DNA of 64,000 bases from Acanthosepion esculentum. Lineage: Eukaryota > Mollusca > Cephalopoda > Sepiida > Sepiidae. The stretch's first letter is position 1; each line of letters starts with the position of its first letter. The notes beneath the pieces were generated by a model that saw only the letters and a list, made by a program, of their open reading frames with translations, ran no database searches and was not told where the DNA came from. Of the stretch, positions 55,311 through 64,000 are shown in pieces. Location: assembly GCA_964036315.1 (NCBI GenBank), contig OZ038492.1:41392595-41456594 (forward strand), given 5' to 3'. Position numbers and translations under genes: made by a program.

Positions 55311-57119
55311 TTATAAAGGGATGAAAGAACATAGATTGAAATGATATTAAGGGGGTAATTATTTCTTACAAATGTTAGGAATCTGTGAAGAGCCATATTC
55401 ATCCTCGTCCTGAAGGGACACAATATTGAAGAATATATTGCTTTTGATCTTACTTTATTCCAGAATATATGGCTTTCCCTGCGTGACCATGGTATCGAAC
55501 TCACGGCCATTCGTAATCATATTCAAGTAACCAGTGCTATTGTGTCATGGGTAGAAATAATGCAAATAATTGGGAGCCATAAATCTAAAGTATGTTCTTA
55601 TTAATCAATTTTAACTAGGAAGAATTAAGTGGTACGAAATGTCCTCTGGCATGGGTACCGGAATGACAACAATTTATTCACGGGGATGGAATGAAGTGTT
55701 TCATTCGTAATTACTAGATTACCAAACATGAAGCCAGAGGTTACAATAATTGAATCGTTGCGAGCCTAACAAACCAAGACGAAGACACTAGTTCAAATAA
55801 ATGGAGACATAATGAAGGAAGACCGTTTGACGTTTTCTAATATAAATAAAACAGTCATTATGAAATTGGATAAACCTTTGAAGATGACATTAAAGAAAAA
55901 ATGCAAGCATAATTCATAATAATATTTGTGTATATATTACAGCTGAAACGGCTAATGTTTCCTTTCTTAGATCTTGTTTTATCGCTTGACAAAAAACGAT
56001 GCGATGCTTCAAGATGAAAGAAACACGGGTTAATTTAAAACAGATATAAATCTTTAGAATTAATGGATTTATTTTTAACCCGACATTCATATTTCTTCAA
56101 ACAACAGGGGAGACTCGTATTTATTTCTTCAAATTATATATAAATACACGTATTTAAAACAGACGCCACATTTTTATTTTTAATATTCGAGAAATCTGCG
56201 TTTCCGAGAAATCTTAATAAAGATAAATGTGCTCTCCAGCAGGAATCTAACCGGCATCCCAGTTTTGTGGGAAAAAAAATCACCGTTTGATCCTATATGC
56301 TTTAACGCGTGGAAGCATATAGCGTCATAGAACGACCAGGTTTTATTTTCCCTTTTAAGGGAAGCACACTACTTCATTGAAATATTTTTTCTCGAAAACC
56401 TAGTTTTCGAATGCGAAAGGTAAACAAAGCATTCAGGTTAAACAATATGCAAGTGGGCATGTTTGCAAGATTAGATTGTTATATATCTTCTGCTGGTGGT
56501 CGTGACCAGTGTTCGAGCCTAGCTAAAAGCCGGGTTTCTGGATACCAATTCGTCAAGTAAGGAGGCGCAATGAGAAACATTTCCTTACTGAAATTCAGCA
56601 TCTAGCTATCTGGCCTTTACCAGACTGAGCAGCATTTCGTAAATAAGTTAATGTTTCAAAATGATAGAGAATCACTTCTATTGGTTAAAAGTATTAGAAA
56701 AGAAAACGTGGAAACCTCTCGTTGACTTCGACATCTTTAGAATTTTTCGAACCTAGTAAGTACAGAGAATAAGACGCCGAATATTAAAAGGAGGCGCCTA
56801 TTTTATTTAATCACATCTGCTTGAATTAAGAAGATGATATTTCAATACTCATTTTCTCTATCTGCACTTTTTGGCTGAATTACTGAATTCTGGCTGTTGT
56901 GGATTGCAGACCATTTTTTCATACTGTAGTATCATATGCAAATTAGATAGACAAGTATAACTAGAGAACTAGTGGCGAACAGTGGGTGGCTACGCCTAGC
57001 TAACCCGGTGGCTATTCAGGACACGGAGAACTGTAATACGACTACTACTACGCAGAGAAATAGGCAAAACATAACACATACATTTAGCATTGGTAAAAAC
57101 ACATAAACCTATTAGTTAA
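55311..57119. other. unclassified
   Basis: No gene. At 56226-56330 the minus strand has GCCGGTTAGATTCCTGC, resembling a pol III B box, and may be a decayed tRNA-like SINE head. Confidence 0.4.
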
Positions 57120-57565
57120 TTAAAAGTCGGGATCTGATCTCGTGCCTTGCTCTCATTCGTTCATGGGGTGGCATCGTCACGACATATGGTGATTTTTAGG
57201 AACGTGGAACCACCTCTTAATTGCTGTTGTTCCCAGGACCATGTTTACCCAGGTTGGTAGGATCTGTTAGAATCCCAGCTACGGGCAAACAGTGAACTAT
57301 CAACACAAAACAAAACAATATGAAAGTGTAAAAATATATTTCATAGTAAAGCCACCAGCAATGCACTTTTATATAAAAAAGTACCAACAATACATATTTA
57401 TATGACCGACAATACATATTATCTGGAGTTAAAGGCATATATCTTCGTCAAAAATATATTTAGTTGAAACCATACGTTTGTGTTCAAAATATTTATATTT
57501 TGGCTTTAAATAAATAGAGGTTGATATAGGCCGCTAAACAAAATCATCCAACCAAAGTCAAGCTG
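57120..57565 (+). mobile_element. SINE, type with CCCAGGACC...ACCC head
   Basis: GGAACGTGGAACCACCTCTT, TTGTTCCCAGGACCATG, AATCCCAGCTACGGGCAAAC, repeated CAATACAT patches, and the tail TTTAAATAAATAGAGG, GTTGATATAGGCCGCTAAAC, AAAATCATCCAACCAAAG. Confidence 0.7.
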
Positions 57566-57620
57566 GTGTTTGGCGATCTCTGTTTTTGTTTCGTACAGGG
57601 ACACACATTCACACACATGT

Positions 57621-59230
57621 AGGGTGCGATGGATAAATTTTCATCTAAATGACGCATAAATTAAAATAACACTGACTTCTTTTAACAGATATATTTAAAA
57701 AAAAATAGCTGCAAATACTAAAGAGTTAATTTATTCAAAAAATCACCATTGGCTTCAAACGCGGCCGACAGACGACTGAGGTATCTCATGCATCTTCTCT
57801 GGACGGTCTCCTTGTTTAAGTTGACAAATGCTACCTTCAGTTCCTCAAGGTAAGTGGCCAGATGCAAGGAGTGATGTGGTCTCAAAAAATTGTCTGATAG
57901 CCATGACAGGGTTCACCTTCTTGTGTGGCATGGTGTAGTGTCCTGTTGCCAGGCAAAAGGTCTTCCGTTAGCCATCCTCTTGACCTAATACAGAATTATC
58001 TTCTTAAGGCCCTTGATGTAGGCCCCCGTGATGAATCTGAGGCCCTGTGGGAAGATGAAGGGAGGCATAACGTCACTATCACTAGTGATCACTCCAAAAA
58101 AATTCGTTTATCTCCATTAGACTCATTCAAATCTATTCAGATCCTATCCACTCTTCTCAGATTGACACCCAAACATTCTGAAATGTTCGAATTGGAGCTT
58201 CTATCGCGAATGCCAAGCAGTACAGCCTGCCGGTACCAAATTTCTGGCGGATTAAATTGCGTCACAATGCTATTTTTCTCACAGGCCGTGCCCAACTGAG
58301 CATACAATCCTGCTGTAGCGGTTAGGCCCAGTGATTGATAGGAGTGTGATGGTTTAGCCATATTTGTTGTGCGTGTGTGAAGGCCTGTTCGCCCAAATTA
58401 TTTTATTTTGTCCAGGAAAGGTGTGGAAAGGATTATGCCATTATGCTGGAGGTCGCTATCCAATGTGGTGGTAACAATGCAAATTATATTTGACGTGGAA
58501 TAGCAATGGTAAAATACAAAACAGAACGTAGACTTAAAAACATAACAAATGAATTTATTAAGTGTTGAATATACATGCATATGATTTGAAAACAAAAGTC
58601 AGACGCAGTTACGTCTCTTTGATTAGGTAATATTTGTACTTAGACTCATAACGAATAAGTTGATTATTAAAATGCAGTTGAGAAGATTGAGTATGTTTTG
58701 AATTGTGTATTATGCAAGTTAGATAAAAGATGCTGGAATTATACTTGCATGAATTGTTGTAAAGTTCTTTTACGTCTGACTGCATTAGTCAAGACGGGAG
58801 TTCTTTAAGAGTCACATTTTGGCAGCGGTGTTGTGACGTAGAGAAGTTAGGTTCGAGAGTCCGCGTCGAAACAGAGAGAGCGAGAATCCCAGAGAGAATC
58901 ACACGTGTTGGGTTTTTAGATCATGTTCTCCCACGTGACAGGCTCCAGATTGAGTTGGCGCCAAAATTGATCTTGCGCGTGGAAGCAATCAGATTGGTCA
59001 ATACTGACCAATCAGCAAGCTAGATTGACGATGATTAACCAATGAATGGCTGTTGATTATTTTCTGTACATGATGTTGGTAAAAATGTAACAGGAAGAGT
59101 GCATTTCCTAGCAGAGGATAAACTGGTTATCGTGGACGAGTCCACACTGTGCATTCGACAAAATCAAAACCGCCAAAAACGCTTATGTGCGAAATTAATA
59201 ATTTAAAATAGCGAAAATTTACCCATCGCA

Positions 59231-59234
<4 letters not shown>
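57621..59234 (-). mobile_element. mariner-like transposon, internally deleted, with terminal repeats
   Basis: The ends AGGGTGCGATGGATAAATTT (57621) and AAAATTTACCCATCGCACCA (about 59215) are inverted repeats with flanking TA. The minus strand encodes SYQSLGLTATAGLYAQLGTA and PPEIWYRQAVLLGIRDRSS (58345-58200), then jumps to sequence like GVITSDSDVMPPFIFPQG, RPFAWQQDTTPCHT (second catalytic Asp) and a C-terminus NGDFLNK near 57735. The first catalytic Asp block is missing, as at 46.95 kb, and the third Asp is lost in a second deletion. About 58390-59210 is noncoding, longer than usual for a mariner leader, so another insertion may lie there. Confidence 0.8.

Positions 59235-59306
<72 letters not shown>
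59232..59306. repeat. (TA)n microsatellite
   Basis: About 37 TA units, starting at the mariner end. Confidence 0.98.
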
Positions 59307-59312
<6 letters not shown>

Positions 59313-59879
59313 GGAAGGGATACTTTAAATATGTATATGAAATAAGTTTGAAATGGTTTTTAAAAAAAGAAAAAATATCTTCTGATAAAGCCTTATATGA
59401 AACCAAATCCATTGTATATTTTTCACGTCAGTTTTACTATCTGAAATCGTTCTTTCATTTTCATGATATAAATAATACGAATTCCAAAAGTCACAACATA
59501 CTTCGAATTATTCTTTTAATCACTTGGTATTCGTATTATTTGGATGGATCTAAATCGAAAGGCAACCGCATTCCTCATCACCACAAAGACTTCCTCTCTC
59601 AGTCATCATTTCTCATTCAGTAGTATTGAATTACTTATCACTCTAATTAGTAAACTACAACCAGACGTAAATCTAATATGGTAATTAAGGCTTAATTATC
59701 AAGATATCCTCTGGGTTGCTAGATTGGTGAATATGTTATTAATCTCTTTTCTTATAATTGGGACGTTGACTCAAGAGGCTCACACTAATAAAAAAACACA
59801 CATTGGGTATAGAGAACAGGTCGGATAATATTTATTCACTGGCAATGAAAATGTCGTTTTCTGCTTCCATACTACGAAT
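59307..59879. other. unclassified
   Basis: A 105-codon frame at 59306-59623 has no recognised domain and an AT-biased composition. Confidence 0.4.
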
Positions 59880-60275
59880 AATGTAAAGTTGTTGAATGGA
59901 GATTTGGTTGGTTATTTTTGTTTAACGGCATACCAACTTCTATCAGTAATGACGAAATTTAAATATTTTGTACTCAATTAATGGTGTTAGTGATACAAGT
60001 TTTACTAATTAACTCATAGCTAAGGAGATAGATTCATAACTTTCTCAATGGTATTTGCGCGTAAATAATTATAACGAACCCAACTGGAATTGGAACTCGA
60101 CTCTGCGATTAACAATTCCGATTCATTGTCCATTACACCACACGCACTGCATATGCAAGTTTACAGCATTTGGTATTTCCCAGCGGTTACCTATCTGCGT
60201 ACTGACCAGGCTCGACATTGCTTAACTTCGGTGATGGTATGGGAACCGGTGTTTGAATGTAATGACGGCGTAAGC
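59880..60275 (-). mobile_element. SINE with 5S rRNA-like head, minus strand, full length
   Basis: The tail TTGGTTGGTTATTTTTGTTT and AACGGCATACCAACTTCTAT lies at 59904-59943. Then come GTTAGTGATACAAGTTTTAC, TAATTAACTCATAGC, the core AACTGGAATTGGAACTCG, and the 5S head at 60156-60275. It is the most complete copy and the best guide to the order of modules. Confidence 0.85.
60156..60275 (-). pseudogene. 5S rRNA-derived segment (SINE head)
   Basis: AAGTTTACAGCATTTGGTAT, CTGACCAGGCTCGACATTGC, TTAACTTCGGTGATGG and GAACCGGTGTTTGAA match the reverse complement of 5S rRNA over its whole length. Confidence 0.85.
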
Positions 60276-60569
60276 TGTTGGATGAAGAAAAAGGCAGCTC
60301 TAGAAATATGTAGAGAACTTAAGGAAAAGCGAAAAAAACAAGTAGAAATATTAGAAATCTGATGGAAATATTACAAAGAAAAGTGGGATATAAGGCCCCC
60401 CAAAAAATCCTTTTTGAGCGAGGGAAGTCTATAGATCTTTGAATAGACCGGACTTAAACGAAACTTGTGAAATGGCGCTACAGAATCAGCAGTTGATCAC
60501 GATCGGTGAAAGTTCTACGTCCTTCAAGTTATGCTGGAACGTCACTGACGTTTTCGGTTCAAAAAGTGG

Positions 60570-60770
60570 TGTTGACGAATTCAAATTCCAGCTGAAGTAT
60601 TTTCGTTCGCTTTCGCACAATTACCCACGGAAACGTATGAATCCCTCTTTTCCTCCATCTACAGTTTGATAGCAAGGCAGACTAGGCTCTTTTGCCTTGA
60701 GTGGCAGCCAGTCTAGGTGAAGAAAATCGAGAATTCAAAATGGCAACCATATACACTACAGGCCAAGAGG
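60570..60770 (+). mobile_element. SINE core fragment
   Basis: GACGAATTCAAATTCCAGCT, AATTACCCACGGAAACG, TATGAATCCCTCTTTTCC, AGGCAGACTAGGCTCTTTTG and GGCAGCCAGTCTAGG. Confidence 0.55.
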
Positions 60771-60859
60771 TTGGGGAATCTCTGCATTTCTTTAAAAAGA
60801 AAACACCTAAAGTGAGATATTTTTTATATTCATTTAAAATACGAGATCATTTTTTCAAA

Positions 60860-61520
60860 ACTTTCCACCCCAAGCGGGAGTGTCACTTGCACGCAAGGGG
60901 TGACAGAAAGTGGGAGAAAGAGTAAAGATGCGTGAGAGAGGAAAGGATGAAGAGAAGGACGGGGAATAGATCAAGACATCTGGAGATGCCGATTGACATT
61001 GCATTTGAATAGTTGGAGATTATAACTATCAGGTAAGCAAGTAAGAGGAAGGGAGTTCTACATTCGGGAAGTGCGAGACATGAAAACTAGAAGGGATGGT
61101 TACATTTAACCGTTTCAAAAGTGAAAGGGTGGGACGGAGATGCCGACCTAGTGGCACGTAGTTTTGGAACTAGCGAACATAGATAGTCGGAGCATTTACC
61201 ATGAAAGTATTTGTAGAAAAGACAGAGGGAGGCTACGGCGCGTCTGTGAGAGAGCGACTGTAAACGAGATGCCAGCTCAGGGCCAAGCACATTGCATATT
61301 CACACCCCGGATTTTGTTGCGGACCCTAAGACGAACAGCGTGGGCTCCAGCAATATTCCATGCAAGAGCGAATGATTGATTTGAAGGATGAACTCGGGCG
61401 AGAAAAACATTCTGGCGCGACGCAGGGAACCAACTCACTTTGCGGTAGATGAAGCTATTGATTCAATGTAATTGTTTTATCTTAGGTCAGCGGACAAATA
61501 TCAGTTACTACAATGTATTT
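60860..61520 (-). mobile_element. jockey-like LINE 3' half (family 1)
   Basis: The minus frame 61290-61087 reads GPELASRLQSLSHRRAVASL, then CLFYKYFHGKCSDYL, then HPFTFETVKCN. The 3' end is at CCACCCCAAGCGGGAGTG (60866-60883). Upstream RT codons are traceable to about 61500. Confidence 0.85.
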
Positions 61521-62239
61521 GCTTTTTATTTTGACGAAATATAAGCACTTAACAATAAAAAAAATTATCATACAACAACATCATATTTGAAAGTTTTTGT
61601 AGTGAAAGGAGTCTTGGGAGAGACTGGAAACTGAAAGAAAATACACTATAGGTTGGAAAATTTTATCTTTTATCTAAAAAATGCAAAAGTATCTCATTTA
61701 AGGTGTGTTTTTTAAAAGAAATACAGGGTTGCCTCAAATTCTGGCTTATAGTGTATGTGGTAACTTTACCGGATTCGTGACGAAAGGTCATGATGGTTTT
61801 AAATTATAAATATTTTCTCCATTTCTGTGAGCTTATTAGCGCACGGGGTTTAGTCTTTCTTCTTCTAAAAAAAAAGTTGACCTATTTCGATGTCAATTTT
61901 ACTTCATTTCTATTGGGAAGCAAACAATCGATCCAATATTTCCCCCGACTAACAACCAGAAGAATCACGGCCATTATAATGAAGGGGTTGCTCTTGTTCT
62001 TGGTCAGGGCTGTGACGATTATTCTTGAGACTGCGCTGAATGCATGATAATGATGTTGGTGTAGCATGCAATTTTGATAATGCTGATGATGCTGATGACG
62101 GATGCAGTGTTGAAGCTGCTGCCGCTGCTGATTGTTGTCTGATTTATGATGGTGGTAGATGCAGCGACGTTGATGACAGTCTTCTTTTATAAGCCGTATC
62201 CATTCAGTTTATTGACTTTTCCTGGTTGTGCGCATTATA
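61521..62239. other. unclassified; GAT/GCT-rich run at 62050-62170
   Basis: No gene. The imperfect TGATGATGCTGATGACG and GAAGCTGCTGCCGCTGCTG runs resemble the triplet run at 29.16-29.21 kb. Confidence 0.45.
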
Positions 62240-62520
62240 TCATCGCTAACTCGGAGGGCCGAGTTAGCATTCGAGTCGAGTTTGTTACATTCATTACGCC
62301 CAAACGATTTTGGGAAAGGTACGAATCCATCCCTTTTACTCCCAGTTATGGGTAAAACAGCAGGCCACTTGTATCTTGAAAAATTCATTATTATCTCCCC
62401 AAAAATTGTAAATGCATTATTTCGCTAAAAAAGAATTATTCTTACAAGCTAAAATATTTCGGATTTAAAACGCACACAACATATTGGCAAACCGTAAAAA
62501 AAAAAAATCAATAATTTAAT
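62240..62520 (+). mobile_element. SINE core and tail
   Basis: GAGGGCCGAGTTAGCATTCG, TTGTTACATTCATTACGCCC, GATTTTGGGAAAGGTACGAA, CCCAGTTATGGGTAAAAC, TCTTACAAGCTAAAATATTT and TTGGCAAACCGTAAAAAAAA. No 5S head. Confidence 0.65.
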
Positions 62521-62524
62521 AACA

Positions 62525-62815
62525 CGTCTCTCCCCAACTTCCTCTCATTTGTTTCCTCTACAAACTCTTCTTGTCTTTGGTTAGTCATGAATTCACTCAA
62601 ACTCGCTAGATTACTTGCTCTTTCCCCTTGTTTCGCTCGCCTTTAATTCGTTTTTTAAGTGTTAAATTCTTCAAGCCTTTTCTTCTGATGATATATACCA
62701 GGTTTTTCTCTCTAGTTACTTGCAAGAATTTCTTTGGAGCTCCTATTTTCCTTAGAACTGCGTCGCAGTTGTTTCCAGTCTTTCCTTCAACTGCCCATCT
62801 TAAAGTAATCAAATG
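62525..62815 (-). mobile_element. RTE-type LINE 3' fragment
   Basis: The minus frame 62812-62606 reads KKFLQVTREKNLVYIIRRKG, then LKNLTLKKRIKGERNKGK, equivalent to QLKFLGHIMRKEGLENLTLTG-type sequence. It continues as LASLSEFMTNQRQEEF in shifted frame to about 62530. Confidence 0.8.
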
Positions 62816-63174
62816 ATGTTATATATTATGAAATGGTCCGAGTCCAACTATTATTTAGTATATTTATTGTTTATACGTTATTTTTATAGATACAAATACC
62901 TAAGTAAATGCTCAGTTTATAATAAACAATATTAACAACATTTAACGGCTTGAATGTTCGAGAAATTTCATAGAATATATGTGTCCTTCTCAAATAATCG
63001 AGAAAAAGTTTGAATCTATCAGATATAGGTTAAATAGTAAAAGAAAATTATTTTTATTTGAGAAAAAAAACATTGTTATTGCAATATCTGCTCGCCAAAA
63101 AAGTATGTTTCTAACAATTCCCAAAATATGCTTAAAATTTTTCATAGGGTGTAAAAAACAAGCCAATAAATTTA

Positions 63175-63509
63175 CAGGGTGATTGAAAAGTAACCGCGTA
63201 TTTTAAAATACTTATCCTTTATTAACTATAATTTTTACAAGCAATGGATATATGAAAGAAGCGTTTAGCATGAAGTTTTATTTAAAATTCGACATGGGCA
63301 CCAGATTTCGTTACCAGCTGCTCAAGCCGACCAGGAATCGCGTCAACTGATTTTACCAGGAACTCTTGTGGTATGGAAGATGTAACTTCTTGTATTCGCC
63401 CTTCAAGTTCTTCTAAAGTCTTGGATTGGTAAGTAGACTTGCTCCTTTAACCAAGCCCAAAGAAAAAAGTAAGACAGTCATACATAAAATAGGGAGTTAC
63501 TTTTCAATC

Positions 63510-63517
<8 letters not shown>
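63175..63517 (-). mobile_element. mariner/Tc1-type deletion derivative with intact ends
   Basis: CAGGGTGATTGAAAAGTAAC (63175-63194) and GTTACTTTTCAATCACCCT (63495-63513) are near-perfect terminal inverted repeats flanked by TA. The minus strand keeps the last 45 or so codons of a transposase: LEELEGRIQEVTSSIPQEF, then DAIPGRLEQLVTKSGAHVEF and a stop. The rest of the transposase is deleted. The good ends suggest that it could have been mobilised in trans. Confidence 0.85.
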
Positions 63518-63600
<83 letters not shown>

Positions 63601-63626
63601 GAGTGTATCGATATATATATATATAT
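63516..63626. repeat. (TA)n microsatellite
   Basis: About 38 TA units, then GTATGTGAGTGTATCGATA and a second short TA run. Confidence 0.97.
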
Positions 63627-63724
63627 ATGCAATACTGTTCGATAAAACGAATCGAGTTCTTTCAGTCACTGATGTGCTTATCTAAAAATAAATACGCTTA
63701 AATTCACCTCCATCGCTGCTGTGC

Positions 63725-63815
63725 ACCAACGGCTTAGGGGGTAGATTCTTCCTCTGACGCCAATTCAGCCGCGTTTCGATCCGAGCTAGTGGCAACTGGT
63801 CGTCTAGCGCCACAC
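63725..63815 (+). mobile_element. tRNA-like SINE head candidate
   Basis: ACGGCTTAGGGGGTAGATTC at 63730-63749 resembles a tRNA 5' part with an A box, and CGTTTCGATCCGAG at 63772-63785 resembles a B box, about 30 bp apart. GCTAGTGGCAACTGG follows. The body beyond was not matched to any other copy here. Confidence 0.4.
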
Positions 63816-64000
63816 TGATAGACTGTGATATAGAGTTTGCTTGTGGATGACAATTTATACATACGTATGTACGTATTCTATCTATTCTGCTTATATATTT
63901 ATTTCTTTTTTTGTAAATCTATCTATCTCATTCTGTTACTATCATTCAATCTATAATTTTCATTTCTGATACAGAAAAGAAAATGAATATCTAAAGAAAA

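Noticed and set aside
56226..56330. tRNA-like SINE head on the minus strand
   Set aside because: Only a B-box-like GGTTAGATTCC is visible; no second copy or clear A box supports it.
58400..58850. LTR with a primer binding site (TTTTGGCAGCGGTG at about 58828)
   Set aside because: A TGG-containing patch follows AT-rich DNA, but no second LTR, no clean TG...CA ends and no gag-pol sequence were seen.

Overview
The window looks like repeat-rich, AT-rich invertebrate nuclear DNA with no convincing host protein-coding gene. No long open frame looks like an ordinary cellular protein. The longest frames come from microsatellites, T/C-rich tracts and a 51-bp tandem repeat; the recognisable proteins are broken pieces of transposable elements. 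The dominant repeats are non-LTR retrotransposons, mariner/Tc1-type DNA transposons, pol III-type SINEs and (TA)n, (TTA)n, (TATC)n and (CTTT)n arrays. A TTAGGG run at 35.65 kb fits a non-arthropod animal, possibly a lophotrochozoan. The species cannot be fixed; the very common octopus/squid SINE that I would recognise was not seen. No operons, bacterial promoters, CRISPR arrays or origins are expected or seen.

Layout. 0-7 kb: an RTE-type reverse transcriptase piece at the left edge (minus), a (TTA/CTA)n array next to the tail of an R2/RLE-type LINE, a LINE C-terminus of the RNase H-bearing type, jockey-like 3' ends, SINE tails and an imperfect foldback. 7-16 kb: a degenerate 20-bp-scale tandem repeat, a second foldback, RTE and jockey pieces, and a perfect 47-bp inverted repeat 1.9 kb apart. 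16-27 kb: a 120-bp palindrome around (TA)n, two SINEs headed by 5S rRNA sequence, several jockey and RTE pieces and a ten-copy 51-bp array. 27-37 kb: microsatellites, an inactivated jockey-like reverse transcriptase (29.2-30.7 kb), an RTE piece, a 1.8-kb T/C-rich tract and telomere-like repeats inside a hairpin. 37-46 kb: AT-rich unclassified DNA, a 0.73-kb foldback, a tRNA-headed SINE, a hAT-like element and a second T/C-rich tract. 46-64 kb: two internally deleted mariner copies, two shorter mariner/Tc1 derivatives, more 5S- and tRNA-headed SINEs, a cluster of RTE pieces and a closing (TA)n array.

How the parts relate. The SINEs share a central core and a 3' tail but carry different heads (5S rRNA-like or other), which suggests a modular family. 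Many LINE pieces keep the 3' end and lack the 5' end, as expected of target-primed insertion. Several elements lie as inverted pairs, giving at least six hairpin-capable loci. Nothing here appears to encode a working transposase or reverse transcriptase, so the window reads as a graveyard of mobile elements. All family assignments are by eye from translated motifs; no database search was possible.
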